From: Streptomyces sp. 2131.1
GTDB taxonomy: Bacteria; Actinomycetota; Actinomycetes; Streptomycetales; Streptomycetaceae
Assembly: GCF_900105515.1 (NCBI RefSeq)
Contig: NZ_FNSY01000001.1
Coordinates: forward strand, 3,286,001-3,350,000
Reading direction: 5' to 3'
DNA length: 64,000 nt
The notes beneath the pieces were generated by a model. It worked only from the letters and a program-made list of their open reading frames with translations. It searched no databases and was not told where the DNA came from. Numbering within the stretch: the first letter of the stretch is position 1; each line of letters opens with the position of its first letter. Positions 1 through 8,412 of this stretch are shown piece by piece. Position numbers and translations under genes: made by a program.

Positions 1-3000
1 GCTTCCGGTCAGCCAGAAGAAGGACGAGATCCTGGAGGCGATACGCGACCACCAGGTCGTGATCGTCGCCGGTGAGACCGGGTCCGGCAAGACCACGCAG
101 ATCCCCAAGATCTGCATGGAGCTGGGCCGGGGCGTCCGCGGCATGATCGGGCACACCCAGCCGCGCCGGATCGCCGCGCGCACGGTGGCCGAGCGGATCG
201 CCGACGAGCTGAAGACGCCGCTGGGCGAGGCGGTCGGCTGGAAGGTCCGCTTCACCGACCAGGTGAACCCGGACGCGACCTTCGTCAAGCTGATGACGGA
301 CGGCATCCTGCTCGCCGAGATCCAGACGGACCGCGAGCTGCTGGCGTACGACACGATCATCATCGACGAGGCCCACGAGCGGTCGCTGAACATCGACTTC
401 CTGCTCGGCTACCTGGCCAGGCTGCTGCCGAGACGTCCCGACCTGAAGGTCGTCGTCACCTCCGCGACCATCGACCCGGAACGCTTCTCGCGCCACTTCG
501 GGGAAGCGCCGATCATCGAGGTCAGCGGCCGTACGTATCCGGTCGAGGTCCGCTACCGGCCGCTACTCGAAGGGGCCGCCGAAGACACAGAGGATTCCGA
601 CCGCGACCAGATCACCGCGATCTGCGACGCCGTCGACGAGCTCCAGTCCGAGGGCCCGGGCGATGTCCTGGTCTTCCTCTCCGGCGAGCGCGAGATCCGC
701 GACACCGCCGACGCGCTCGGCAAACGGAACCTGAGACACACCGAGGTGCTCCCCCTCTACGCGCGCCTGTCGCACGCCGAGCAGCACCGCGTGTTCCAGC
801 GCCACACGGGACGCAGGATCGTTCTGGCGACCAACGTCGCCGAGACCTCGCTGACCGTCCCCGGCATCAAGTACGTGATCGACCCGGGCACCGCCCGCAT
901 CTCCCGCTACAGCCACCGCACCAAGGTGCAGCGGCTGCCGATCGAGCGGATCTCGCAGGCCAGCGCCAACCAGCGCAAGGGCCGCTGTGGCCGTACCTCG
1001 GACGGCATCTGCATCCGGCTGTACTCCGAGGACGACTTCCTGACCCGCCCGGAGTTCACCGACGCGGAGATCCTCCGTACGAACCTGGCCTCCGTCATCC
1101 TCCAGATGACCGCCGCCGGCCTCGGCGACATCGAGAAGTTCCCCTTCATCGACCCGCCGGACCACCGCAACATCCGCGACGGCGTGCAACTGCTCCAGGA
1201 ACTGGGCGCACTCGACGCCGCGGAGAAGGACCCGAAGAAGCGCCTCACCCCGCTCGGCCGCAAGCTCTCGCAGCTGCCGGTGGACCCGCGCCTGGCCCGT
1301 ATGGTCGTCGAGGCCGACCGCAACGGCTGCGTACGCGAGGTGATGGTCATCGCCGCCGCGCTCTCGATCCAGGACCCGCGCGAGCGGCCCTCCGACAAGC
1401 AGACGCAGGCCGACCAGCAGCACGCCCGGTTCAAGGACGAGACCTCCGATTTCCTGGCCTTCCTGAACCTGTGGCGCTACATCCGCGAGCAGCAGAAGGA
1501 GCGCGGCTCCTCCAGCTTCCGCCGGATGTGCAAGCAGGAGTACCTGAACTTCCTCCGCATCCGCGAGTGGCAGGACATCTACGCGCAGCTGCGGTCCGTC
1601 GCCAAGCAGATGGGCATCGAGCTGAACGAGGAGGACGCGCCCGAGCAGTCGGTGCACACTTCTCTGCTGGCCGGACTGCTGTCGCACATCGGGCTGAAGG
1701 ACACCGAGAAGAACGAGTACCTGGGCGCCCGCAGCGCGAAGTTCGCGATCTTCCCCGGTTCGGCGCTGTTCAAGAAGCAGCCCCGCTTCGTGATGTCGGC
1801 GGAGCTGGTGGAGACGTCCCGGCTGTGGGCGCGGGTCAACGCCAAGGTCGAGCCGGAGTGGATCGAGCCGGTCGCCCAGCATCTGCTGAAGCGCACCTAC
1901 AGCGAGCCGCACTGGGAGAAGGACCAGGCCGCGGTGATGGCGTACGAGCGGGTCACGCTGTACGGCGTGCCGATCGTCGCCCAGCGCAAGATCAATTTCG
2001 GCCGTATCGACCAGGAGACCTCGCGGGACCTCTTCATCCGCAACGCCCTGGTGGAGGGCGACTGGCGTACGCACCACCAGTTCTTCCACGACAACCGCAA
2101 GCTGCTCGGCGAGGTCGAGGAGCTGGAGCACCGCGCCCGGCGCCGCGACATCCTCGTGGACGACGAGACGCTCTTCGACTTCTACGACCGGCGCATCCCC
2201 GAACACATCGTCTCCGGCGCGCACTTCGACTCGTGGTGGAAGCACAAGCGGCGCGACGAGCCGGACGCGCTCGACTTCGAGCGCTCGATGCTCATCAACG
2301 AGAAGGCCGGGGCCGTCACCAAGGACGACTACCCGGACTCGTGGCGGCAGGGGAAGCTCAAGTTCCGGGTGACCTACCAGTTCGAGCCGGGCGCGGACGC
2401 CGACGGGGTGACCGTCCACATTCCGCTCCAGGTGCTGAACCAGGTCACGTCGGAGGGCTTCGACTGGCAGATCCCGGGCCTGCGCGAGGAGGTCGTCACG
2501 GAGCTGATCCGCTCGCTGCCGAAGCCGATCCGCCGGCACTACGTGCCCGCGCCGAACTACGCGGACAAGTTCCTGGACCGGGCCGTGCCCCTCCAGGAAC
2601 CGCTGCCGGCGACGCTGGCCCGTGAGCTCCAGCGGATGGTGGGCGTTCCGGTCACCGCGGACGACTTCGATCTGGGCCGGGTCCCGGACCACCTCAAGAT
2701 CACGTTCCGGATCGTCGACGAGCGGCGCCGCAGGGTCGCCGAGGACAAGGACTTGGAGGCGCTGAAGCTCCAGCTGCGCCCGAAGGCCCGTCAGGCCCTC
2801 TCCAAGGCCGCCGCGGCGACCGCGGGGCCCTCCGGGGAGTCCATCGAGCGCTCGGGCCTCAAGGACTGGACGATCGGCACGCTGAACAAGGTCTTCGAGA
2901 CCCGCAGGGCCGGCCAGCCGGTCAAGGCGTATCCCGCGCTGGTCGACCAGGGCGAGACCGTGGCCGTACGCCTCTTCGACACGGAGGCCGAGCAGCAGCA

Positions 3001-3715
3001 GGCGATGTGGCGGGGCACCCGGAAGCTGATCCTGCTGAACATCCCGGTGAACCCGGCGAAGTTCGCCTCGGACAAGCTGACGAACCAGCAGAAGCTGGCC
3101 CTGTCCCGCAATCCGCACGGCTCGATCCAGGCCCTGTTCGACGACTGCGCGACGGCGGCCGCCGACCGGCTGATCGCGGCGCACGGCGGCCCCGCGTGGG
3201 ACGAGGCGTCGTTCCGGACGCTGTACGACAAGGTGCGCGCGGACCTGGTGGACCTGACCGTCCGCACGGTCGGGCAGGTGCAGCAGATCCTGGCGGCCTG
3301 GCAGGCCTGCGAGCGCCGGCTGAAGGCCACCAACAGCCTGGTCCTGATCAACAACGTCACGGACGTACGCGACCACCTGGCGCGCCTGATGCCGCCCGGC
3401 TTCGTCACCGCGACCGGGCTGCGCAGACTGCCGGACCTGATGCGGTATCTGGTCGCCGAGGACCGCAGGCTCCAGCAGATGCCGACCAACGTCCAGCGCG
3501 ACACCACGCGCATGGAGAAGGTCCACGAGATGCAGGACGAGTACGCCTGGCTGCTGGAGCAGCTGCCGAAGGGCAGGCCCGTCCCGCAGGAGGTGCTGGA
3601 CATCCGGTGGATGATCGAGGAGCTGCGGGTGAGCTACTTCGCGCACGCCCTGGGCACCGCGTTCCCCGTCTCGGACAAGCGGATCGTGAAGGCGATCGAC
3701 GCCGCGGCCCCGTAG
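1..3715 (+). CDS. hrpA: ATP-dependent RNA helicase HrpA (5' end outside window)
   Basis: DEAH-box RNA helicase of the HrpA/Prp22-like family. The reading frame is open from base 2, so the N-terminus lies upstream of the window. Visible motifs in order are Walker A GETGSGKTTQIP near 71-106, motif II DEAH (IIDEAHERSLN near 358-390), motif III SATID near 460-475, and the motif VI region KGRCGR near 976-993. These are followed by the HA2 and OB-fold regions and the long DUF3418-type C-terminal region typical of bacterial HrpA. About 1,237 residues are visible against roughly 1,300 for full-length family members, so only a short N-terminal piece is missing. Family role: ATP-driven RNA/RNP remodelling in the cytoplasm; in E. 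coli HrpA acts on stalled ribosomes and mRNA processing. It stops just before tRNA-Asp. Confidence 0.96.
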   Translation, partial: LPVSQKKDEILEAIRDHQVVIVAGETGSGKTTQIPKICMELGRGVRGMIGHTQPRRIAARTVAERIADELKTPLGEAVGWKVRFTDQVNPDATFVKLMTDGILLAEIQTDRELLAYDTIIIDEAHERSLNIDFLLGYLARLLPRRPDLKVVVTSATIDPERFSRHFGEAPIIEVSGRTYPVEVRYRPLLEGAAEDTEDSDRDQITAICDAVDELQSEGPGDVLVFLSGEREIRDTADALGKRNLRHTEVLPLYARLSHAEQHRVFQRHTGRRIVLATNVAETSLTVPGIKYVIDPGTARISRYSHRTKVQRLPIERISQASANQRKGRCGRTSDGICIRLYSEDDFLTRPEFTDAEILRTNLASVILQMTAAGLGDIEKFPFIDPPDHRNIRDGVQLLQELGALDAAEKDPKKRLTPLGRKLSQLPVDPRLARMVVEADRNGCVREVMVIAAALSIQDPRERPSDKQTQADQQHARFKDETSDFLAFLNLWRYIREQQKERGSSSFRRMCKQEYLNFLRIREWQDIYAQLRSVAKQMGIELNEEDAPEQSVHTSLLAGLLSHIGLKDTEKNEYLGARSAKFAIFPGSALFKKQPRFVMSAELVETSRLWARVNAKVEPEWIEPVAQHLLKRTYSEPHWEKDQAAVMAYERVTLYGVPIVAQRKINFGRIDQETSRDLFIRNALVEGDWRTHHQFFHDNRKLLGEVEELEHRARRRDILVDDETLFDFYDRRIPEHIVSGAHFDSWWKHKRRDEPDALDFERSMLINEKAGAVTKDDYPDSWRQGKLKFRVTYQFEPGADADGVTVHIPLQVLNQVTSEGFDWQIPGLREEVVTELIRSLPKPIRRHYVPAPNYADKFLDRAVPLQEPLPATLARELQRMVGVPVTADDFDLGRVPDHLKITFRIVDERRRRVAEDKDLEALKLQLRPKARQALSKAAAATAGPSGESIERSGLKDWTIGTLNKVFETRRAGQPVKAYPALVDQGETVAVRLFDTEAEQQQAMWRGTRKLILLNIPVNPAKFASDKLTNQQKLALSRNPHGSIQALFDDCATAAADRLIAAHGGPAWDEASFRTLYDKVRADLVDLTVRTVGQVQQILAAWQACERRLKATNSLVLINNVTDVRDHLARLMPPGFVTATGLRRLPDLMRYLVAEDRRLQQMPTNVQRDTTRMEKVHEMQDEYAWLLEQLPKGRPVPQEVLDIRWMIEELRVSYFAHALGTAFPVSDKRIVKAIDAAAP

Positions 3716-3820
3716 GGGAGATCCGTGACGGGACCGCCACCAGGAGTGAGTTCGACCGCACCCTCTGAACTCCTGTACAGTCTGGTTTCGCAGCCGGACG
3801 CGAGGAAGGCAGCGAAACCT

Positions 3821-3895
3821 GGTCCTGTGGAGCAGTTAGGAGTGCTCGCCACCCTGTCAAGGTGGAGGCCGCGGGTTCAAATCCCGTCAGGACCG
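3821..3895 (+). tRNA. tRNA-Asp (GTC)
   Basis: Cloverleaf is complete: acceptor GGTCCTG pairs with CAGGACC at 3888-3894, discriminator G at 3895. The anticodon stem CCACC/GGTGG encloses loop CTGTCAA with anticodon GTC. The T-loop is canonical (GGTTCAAATCC). CCA is not encoded. A TACAGT hexamer at 3776-3781 is a plausible -10 element, with a weak TTCGAC about 19 bases upstream. A strong hairpin follows. Confidence 0.97.
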
Positions 3896-3903
3896 CAGTA
3901 AAG

Positions 3904-3932
3904 AAAGCCCGGATCCCCTGGATCCGGGCTTT
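3904..3932 (+). terminator. terminator of tRNA-Asp
   Basis: Perfect 13-bp stem AAAGCCCGGATCC (3904-3916) with GGATCCGGGCTTT (3920-3932) and a 3-base loop, nine bases after the tRNA. It ends in TTTC rather than a long U tract, as is common in Streptomyces. Confidence 0.85.
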
Positions 3933-4036
3933 CGCGCGTCTTGACTGCGGTGTCCGCCGACGAGTACTCAGAAACCAGGGGTCGCCCCCGGATTTCCCGG
4001 AGAGGGGGCGGCGCGCATCCACCGGGAGGTGGCGCG

Positions 4037-4336
4037 ATGGGGGCATCGGCGGGTGAGGACTACCGCGAGGCGAAGCGGGGCCGCGCGAGGGCGCCCCGGC
4101 ACGACGTCCGCGCGCTGTTGCGCGCGCACCTGGCGGCCGCGTCCGGCTACCGCCACCTGACCCGTCACTGCGCGGTCTGCGCCCGGCTGCTGCGGCTCGC
4201 CACGGAGCCCGTGGCGGCCCCACACGGCGCCGGAACGGCCGATGAGCCGGCCGGGGTGCCCGAAGCGCCCGGGGGACGTCGACGGGCTCCAATACGGGCA
4301 TCGCGGGGCGGGGACGTAAGTCCTCCCACGACATGA
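4037..4336 (+). CDS. DUF6274 family small protein
   Basis: A 99-residue basic protein with no assigned function. The core HDVRALLRAHLAAASGYRH followed by LTRHCAVCARLLRL is the part I recognise as the actinobacterial DUF6274 family. The Cys-x-x-Cys pair (CAVC) suggests a metal or redox site, which is inference. The ATG at 4037 is preferred because GGGAGGT lies 7 bases upstream at 4024-4030; in-frame codons further upstream lack a ribosome binding site. The C-terminal third is rich in Gly, Arg and Pro and looks disordered. It is monocistronic between tRNA-Asp and the bldC region. Confidence 0.7.
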   Translation: MGASAGEDYREAKRGRARAPRHDVRALLRAHLAAASGYRHLTRHCAVCARLLRLATEPVAAPHGAGTADEPAGVPEAPGGRRRAPIRASRGGDVSPPTT

Positions 4337-4660
4337 CCTTCGGCGGTGCCGTCGGCTTCCTCACAGTGGCAGGCTCGTAGTTGGCAACACCCGTGCGGTG
4401 TGACGGGTGTCACTGAATCAGTTTTGAGAAGGGGGGACTTTACACCCTTCCTACAACTGTCGAATTTAATATGTGCAATTGCACCGTCCGGAGGGGCGCC
4501 CTTCAAGTACCCGTGGACCGACCGCCGACACCCCGGGCGAGCACCCCGGCCGCCACGCGGGTCTGCGCAAAGGGCCCCCGTAGACCGGGCGGGACCGCGT
4601 ACGGGCAAGGGCGGGCGCGGGTGAGGGCACGGCGGGAGCGGGTCCGGGCAGGGTGAGCGC
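4337..4660. other. intergenic region with palindromes, no convincing gene
   Basis: I see no believable CDS here. There is an AT-rich island (about 4441-4485) unusual for this genome. It contains a perfect 12-bp palindrome GTGCAATTGCAC at 4473-4484. Upstream is an inverted repeat ACACCCGT / ACGGGTGT with an 8-base spacer (about 4387-4410). GGAGGGG follows at 4490. The rest, to 4660, is low-complexity GC-rich sequence. A promoter or small RNA is possible but not shown. Confidence 0.4.
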
Positions 4661-4666
4661 GGGCAC

Positions 4667-4704
4667 AAAAAAATCGCGCTGGACCCGGCGGAGTCCAGCG
4701 CGAT
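4667..4704 (-). terminator. terminator of bldC
   Basis: A 12-bp stem (4673-4684 with 4693-4704, ATCGCGCTGGAC/GTCCAGCGCGAT) and an 8-base loop. Read on the minus strand it is followed by a run of seven T (4667-4673), a textbook intrinsic terminator, about 130 bases after the bldC stop. A second GC hairpin, GGCGCCC/GGGCGCC at 4735-4756, lies between. Confidence 0.88.
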
Positions 4705-4833
4705 CGGATGACATGACCCGTACGACACAGGTACGGCGCCCGTTGGGGCGGGCGCCCGTCATATGGAGCTATGGGTGAGCAAGTGGGTTGGGGGACCCAA
4801 AAGCCCAGGTGTGGCGGGGTGACAGGGGGTTTG

Positions 4834-5040
4834 TCAGGCCTCGCTGCGCTGCTGCGGAATACCCGCAAGCAGTGCGCGGACCTCTGCCTCGCGGTACCGG
4901 CGATGCCCACCGAGCGTGCGGATGGACGTGAGCTTGCCTGCCTTCGCCCAACGGGTAACCGTCTTCGGGTCCACGCGGAACATCGTGGCAACCTCAGCCG
5001 GGGTCAGCAGCGGCTCGGCATCAGGGGTGCGAGCGGTCAT
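4834..5040 (-). CDS. bldC: BldC, MerR-like developmental transcription regulator
   Basis: A 68-residue protein made of a single winged-helix MerR-type DNA-binding domain (LLTPAEVATMFRVDPKTVT, then WAKAGKLTSIRTLGGHRRY) without an effector or dimerisation domain. Length and sequence match BldC of Streptomyces as I remember it. Known role: BldC binds cooperatively to direct repeats and holds off the switch to aerial growth and sporulation. The ATG at 5040 is chosen because GAGGAGG lies just upstream (about 5046-5052); an upstream in-frame ATG would add 22 unconserved residues. It is followed by a T-rich terminator and preceded by a long, probably regulatory region. Confidence 0.97.
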   Translation of the reverse strand: MTARTPDAEPLLTPAEVATMFRVDPKTVTRWAKAGKLTSIRTLGGHRRYREAEVRALLAGIPQQRSEA

Positions 5041-5613
5041 GAGCGGCCTCCTCGGGAGAACCGAACCATCTCGGTTCTTTCCTCTAAATTCTGCACCTTG
5101 ACCCACGTTGCCCGAAATGGCGGACGCGGGCCGAGTCGGTTATAGGACGAACGGCTTGTCCTCGGCACTACAACTACACCATCCGTCCAGCCACGTCGGC
5201 CAAACCGATGGAATTGCCCTCCCAGGTGTTCATCAGCGAAGGAAAGCCGATGGACCATGCCATAGCGGACAGTCACGCCACCGTGACGATCAGTCACAGA
5301 GCGATCAGGAGTCATCAGACCCCCCATAGCGTGCAATGCAGAGCGATCCGCCCATACATGGACGGATGGAGTCCTCGCCGGACTCCTTGTCCTATTTTGG
5401 CACGAGGGGTAGGGAAGGGCGCAAGGGCCCCGTAAGTGCTATCCATCACGGTTGAACCAAAGGCCCGGTTCGGGACGTAGGTCCCGCCGCCTCTCAGGAC
5501 CCTTCAGCCCCTTCACCCTCACGTGTCACATCCGGAACGGGTTCACACTCGGCTCCGCGCGGGTGAAATCCCGGCCGTCGGCTCGCCCCGGCGGCCCGGC
5601 CGGCCCGACCCGG
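5041..5613. promoter_or_regulatory. long bldC upstream region with GTCAC/GTGAC repeats
   Basis: No gene is seen in these 573 bases. Three copies of a 5-base element cluster here: GTCAC 5272-5276, GTGAC 5283-5287, GTCAC 5293-5297. Together they form two overlapping dyads with spacers of 6 and 5 bases. The shape recalls the GTGA/TCAC half-sites of BldD, and bldC is a known BldD target in S. coelicolor; assignment here is inference. A hairpin GGAGTC/GACTCC follows near 5368-5386. The 5440-5613 part, downstream of the next minus-strand gene, shows nothing clear. Confidence 0.4.
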
Positions 5614-6459
5614 TCAGTTCGCGAACTGACGGTCCCTCACGGCCCGCCAGCGCTCCGCGAGCCTCGCATAGGCCTCGGCGGCCTGCTCGGCCTCGCCCGC
5701 CCGCAGCGCCGCGATGCCCTCCGCCACGTCGGCCGCGCTCCGGTCCTCGCTCAGGTGCCGCTCCGGCAGCGCGTGAACGAGCCCGCCGTAGTCCAGCTCG
5801 ACCAGTGCGCGCGGGTGGAACTCCTCCAGCCACCGCCCGATGTCCACCAGCCCCGCGGTCAGCGGCCCCTCGTCCATCGTCTCCCGCAGCGTCCTCAGCG
5901 ACCGCGCCAGCCGGCGCCGCGCCTCGACCATCCGCGTCCGGTACCGGAACACCGGCGGCTCCCCGTCCGGCCCGGCCACCACGTGCTCCCGCTCCCCGTC
6001 CTCGAAGAGCACGAACCAGCGCACCGGAACCTGCCACACCGCCGTCCTGATCCACGGCCGGGCGTCCGGATTGCGCTCCGCCCACCGCTCGTGGTCGGCC
6101 AGCGCCTGGCCGCGCACCACCGGCGGCAGCACCGCGTCGAGCACCGGCGCCGGAAACAGCTCCGCCAGCCCGTCCAGGGCCAGCCAGCCGCGCAGCCGGG
6201 TCCGCCACGGGCAGACGCACACCACGCCGTCCAGCTCCGCCACGAACGCGTCGGCGCTCTCGTGTACGGGCACCCCCGCGGGCGGGGTCGCCACCAAGTC
6301 GGCCAGGGAGCGCCGCAGTTCGTCCTGGGCGGTGGGGATCCGGTCGCGGGCCGCGTACCGGGCCCAGTGGGCGCGCTCGTCCTCCGGGAAGGCCGCCAGC
6401 GGCTCGTACACCCGAAGGTAGGACGCGTAGGGAACCAGCACCGAAGACACCACCGACAT
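5614..6459 (-). CDS. conserved hypothetical protein (281 aa)
   Basis: I do not recognise the function. The 281-residue protein is soluble, without signal peptide or membrane segment. It begins MSVVSSVLVPYASYLRVYEP and contains an aromatic/basic central stretch (CVCPWRTRLRGWLALDGL, later WQVPVRWFVLFEDGERE). The C-terminal helices are rich in Ala, Glu and Arg (AEGIAALRAGEAEQAAEAY), suggesting a TPR-like tail. It lies divergently to vdh, sharing a 177-base intergenic region, and convergently to nothing upstream. Coding bias (G/C third positions) is strong, so it is a real gene. Confidence 0.75.
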   Translation of the reverse strand: MSVVSSVLVPYASYLRVYEPLAAFPEDERAHWARYAARDRIPTAQDELRRSLADLVATPPAGVPVHESADAFVAELDGVVCVCPWRTRLRGWLALDGLAELFPAPVLDAVLPPVVRGQALADHERWAERNPDARPWIRTAVWQVPVRWFVLFEDGEREHVVAGPDGEPPVFRYRTRMVEARRRLARSLRTLRETMDEGPLTAGLVDIGRWLEEFHPRALVELDYGGLVHALPERHLSEDRSAADVAEGIAALRAGEAEQAAEAYARLAERWRAVRDRQFAN

Positions 6460-6546
6460 GCGGTGATCGTGTCACGCCTGTCCCCCGGTGGGGGGTGATC
6501 CTTGGCACTGGAACAGATCTACGTGGGGGTAGGACTTACGCTTCTG

Positions 6547-6581
6547 CCCACCGGGCCGGCCCACGCGGCCGGGCCGGTGGG
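6547..6581 (+). promoter_or_regulatory. hairpin in vdh upstream/leader region
   Basis: CCCACCGG-G-CCGGCC (6547-6561) pairs with GGCCGG-G-CCGGTGGG (6567-6581): 8 bp, one G-G mismatch, 6 bp, 5-base loop. It lies 55 bases before the vdh start and is not followed by a T run. It could be the end of an upstream transcript or an attenuator in the vdh leader. Confidence 0.5.
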
Positions 6582-6636
6582 CCCTCCCCACCTTCAGGAG
6601 GGTCTTTCCGCCGCTTCGTACTTGGGAGTCACCACA

Positions 6637-7728
6637 GTGACCGATGTGACCGGCGCGCCTGTCGATGTCCTGCACACCCTGTTCCACTCGGACCAGGGCG
6701 GACACGAACAAGTCGTCCTCTGCCAGGACCGGGCCAGCGGCCTCAAGGCCGTCATCGCCCTCCACTCCACCGCCCTGGGCCCCGCCCTCGGCGGCACCCG
6801 CTTCTACCCGTACGCCTCCGAGGCCGAGGCCGTCGCCGACGCGCTGAACCTCGCGCGCGGCATGTCGTACAAGAACGCCCTGGCCGGGCTCGACCACGGC
6901 GGCGGCAAGGCCGTCATCATCGGCGACCCCGAGCAGCTCAAGAGCGAGGAACTGCTCCTGGCCTACGGCCGGTTCGTGGCCTCGCTCGGCGGCCGGTACG
7001 TCACGGCCTGCGACGTCGGCACGTACGTCGCCGACATGGACGTCGTGGCCCGCGAGTGCCGCTGGACCACCGGCCGCTCCCCCGAGAACGGCGGCGCGGG
7101 CGACTCCTCGGTGCTCACCGCGTTCGGCGTCTTCCAGGGCATGCGGGCCTCGGCCCAGCACCTGTGGGGCGACCCGACGCTGCGTGGCCGAAAAGTGGGG
7201 GTCGCCGGAGTCGGCAAGGTCGGCCACCACCTCGTCGAGCACCTGCTCTCGGACGGCGCCGAGGTCGTCATCACCGATGTGCGCGAGGAGTCGGTGCGCC
7301 GGATCACCGAGAAGCACCCCGAGGTCGCCGTGGCGGCGGACACCGAGGCCCTCATCCGCACCGAGGGCCTCGACATCTACGCCCCCTGCGCGCTGGGCGG
7401 CGCCCTCAACGACGCGAGCGTGCCGGTGCTCACCGCGAAGGTGGTGTGCGGCGCGGCCAACAACCAGCTCGCGCACCCGGGTGTCGAGAAGGACCTCGCG
7501 GACCGCGCGATCCTCTACGCGCCGGACTACGTGGTGAACGCGGGCGGGGTCATCCAGGTCGCCGACGAGCTGCACGGCTTCGACTTCGACCGGTGCAAGG
7601 CGAAGGCCACGAAGATCTTCGACACCACGCTGGCCATATTCGCACGTGCGAAGGAGGACGGCATTCCGCCGGCCGCGGCGGCCGACCGGATCGCCGAGCA
7701 GCGCATGGCGGAGGCCCGCCGCCGCTGA
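6637..7728 (+). CDS. vdh: valine (Leu/Glu/Phe/Val) dehydrogenase
   Basis: A 363-residue amino-acid dehydrogenase: NAD-dependent oxidative deamination of valine and other branched-chain amino acids. In Streptomyces this feeds acyl-CoA precursors for polyketides. The catalytic lysine motif [10 protein letters not shown] is near 6889-6918, and the NAD-binding motif GVAGVGKVG near 7198-7224. The GTG at 6637 is used because the conserved N-terminus is [18 protein letters not shown]; upstream in-frame residues are not family-like. GGGAG at 6624 is a weak ribosome binding site. It is monocistronic and followed by a strong hairpin. Confidence 0.95.
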   Translation: MTDVTGAPVDVLHTLFHSDQGGHEQVVLCQDRASGLKAVIALHSTALGPALGGTRFYPYASEAEAVADALNLARGMSYKNALAGLDHGGGKAVIIGDPEQLKSEELLLAYGRFVASLGGRYVTACDVGTYVADMDVVARECRWTTGRSPENGGAGDSSVLTAFGVFQGMRASAQHLWGDPTLRGRKVGVAGVGKVGHHLVEHLLSDGAEVVITDVREESVRRITEKHPEVAVAADTEALIRTEGLDIYAPCALGGALNDASVPVLTAKVVCGAANNQLAHPGVEKDLADRAILYAPDYVVNAGGVIQVADELHGFDFDRCKAKATKIFDTTLAIFARAKEDGIPPAAAADRIAEQRMAEARRR

Positions 7729-7754
7729 CCCGGAGGCCCTCCGTACGGCCGCGG

Positions 7755-7794
7755 CCCGCCGGCCGGCGAGACAAGACTCACGCCGGTCGGCGGG
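7755..7794 (+). terminator. terminator of vdh
   Basis: A 14-bp GC-rich stem, CCCGCCGGCCGGCG (7755-7768) with CGCCGGTCGGCGGG (7781-7794), one G-T pair, 12-base loop, 26 bases after the vdh stop. No T tract. Confidence 0.7.
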
Positions 7795-8018
7795 TCGCCT
7801 GCCGATAAGAGGTTAAAATCGCAGTTGACCAGCGAGGACGGGGCGTCTCGCGGGTCCTCTTCCGGGGCGCTTGATGCGGGCGGCGTACCGTATGGCCGCG
7901 GAAGCAGGTACCGTTAAAGCTCTACAGGCACGGTCTCTCTGCCGAGAGTCCGGCCTGAAACATGAACGCGTGTCAAGACTCTGGGGCCGTCGAGCCCCGT
8001 CACCGAGGGGGTCGAGCC

Positions 8019-8276
8019 ATGGGGCGCGGCCGGGCAAAGGCCAAGCAGACAAAGGTCGCCCGCCAGCTGAAGTACAGCAGCGGCGGGACGGACCTGTCAC
8101 GTCTGGCCAATGAGCTGGGCGCATCGACTTCGAGTCAGCCACCGAACGCGGAGCCGTTCGAGGACGACGACGAGGAAGATGACCCGTACGCACAGTACGC
8201 GGATCTGTACAACAACGACGAGGACGAGGACGAGAACGACCAGTCCGGTCCGTCGTCCAAGCGCCGCGGCGCTTGA
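8019..8276 (+). CDS. DUF3073 domain-containing protein
   Basis: An 85-residue protein of unknown function, conserved in actinobacteria. The N-terminus is strongly basic (GRGRAKAKQTKVARQLKY) and the C-terminal half strongly acidic (EPFEDDDEEDDPYAQYADLY, then DEDEDEN), ending in a basic SSKRRGA. The polar distribution suggests a nucleic-acid- or ribosome-associated role, which is inference. The ATG at 8019 has GAGGGGG at 8005-8011. The leader (7795-8018) has a small hairpin GGGGC/GCCCC just before the ribosome binding site and a repeated GTACCGT element (about 7884 and 7907), but I could not assign a firm promoter. Confidence 0.88.
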   Translation: MGRGRAKAKQTKVARQLKYSSGGTDLSRLANELGASTSSQPPNAEPFEDDDEEDDPYAQYADLYNNDEDEDENDQSGPSSKRRGA

Positions 8277-8295
8277 CCTCGCGCTGACACATCAC

Positions 8296-8326
8296 CCCGG
8301 TCCGGACCTGCTCCGGACCGGGTTTT
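8296..8326 (+). terminator. terminator after DUF3073 gene
   Basis: CCCGGTCCGGA (8296-8306) pairs with TCCGGACCGGG (8312-8322), 5-base loop, followed by TTTT. It sits between two convergent genes. Confidence 0.88.
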
Positions 8327-8412
8327 GTGCTGTCCCGACACGGGTTTGCGCTTTTCCCGTACGGGAAGGCCGCTGACCGGCCGGGCCCGTCGGCCCGACC
8401 GGTGCTTCCCGC

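Noticed and set aside
563..3646. Long minus-strand open frame of about 1,027 codons opposite hrpA
   Set aside because: GC-rich codon bias opens antisense frames; the translation has no domain and the plus strand encodes a clear helicase.
4471..4656. Short ORF after the GTGCAATTGCAC palindrome
   Set aside because: Translation is Arg/Pro/Gly filler and the start does not use the GGAGGGG site with correct spacing.
5452..6498. Plus-strand open frame opposite the conserved hypothetical gene at 5614-6459
   Set aside because: Arg/Pro/His-rich composition, no ribosome binding site; the minus-strand frame has normal protein composition.
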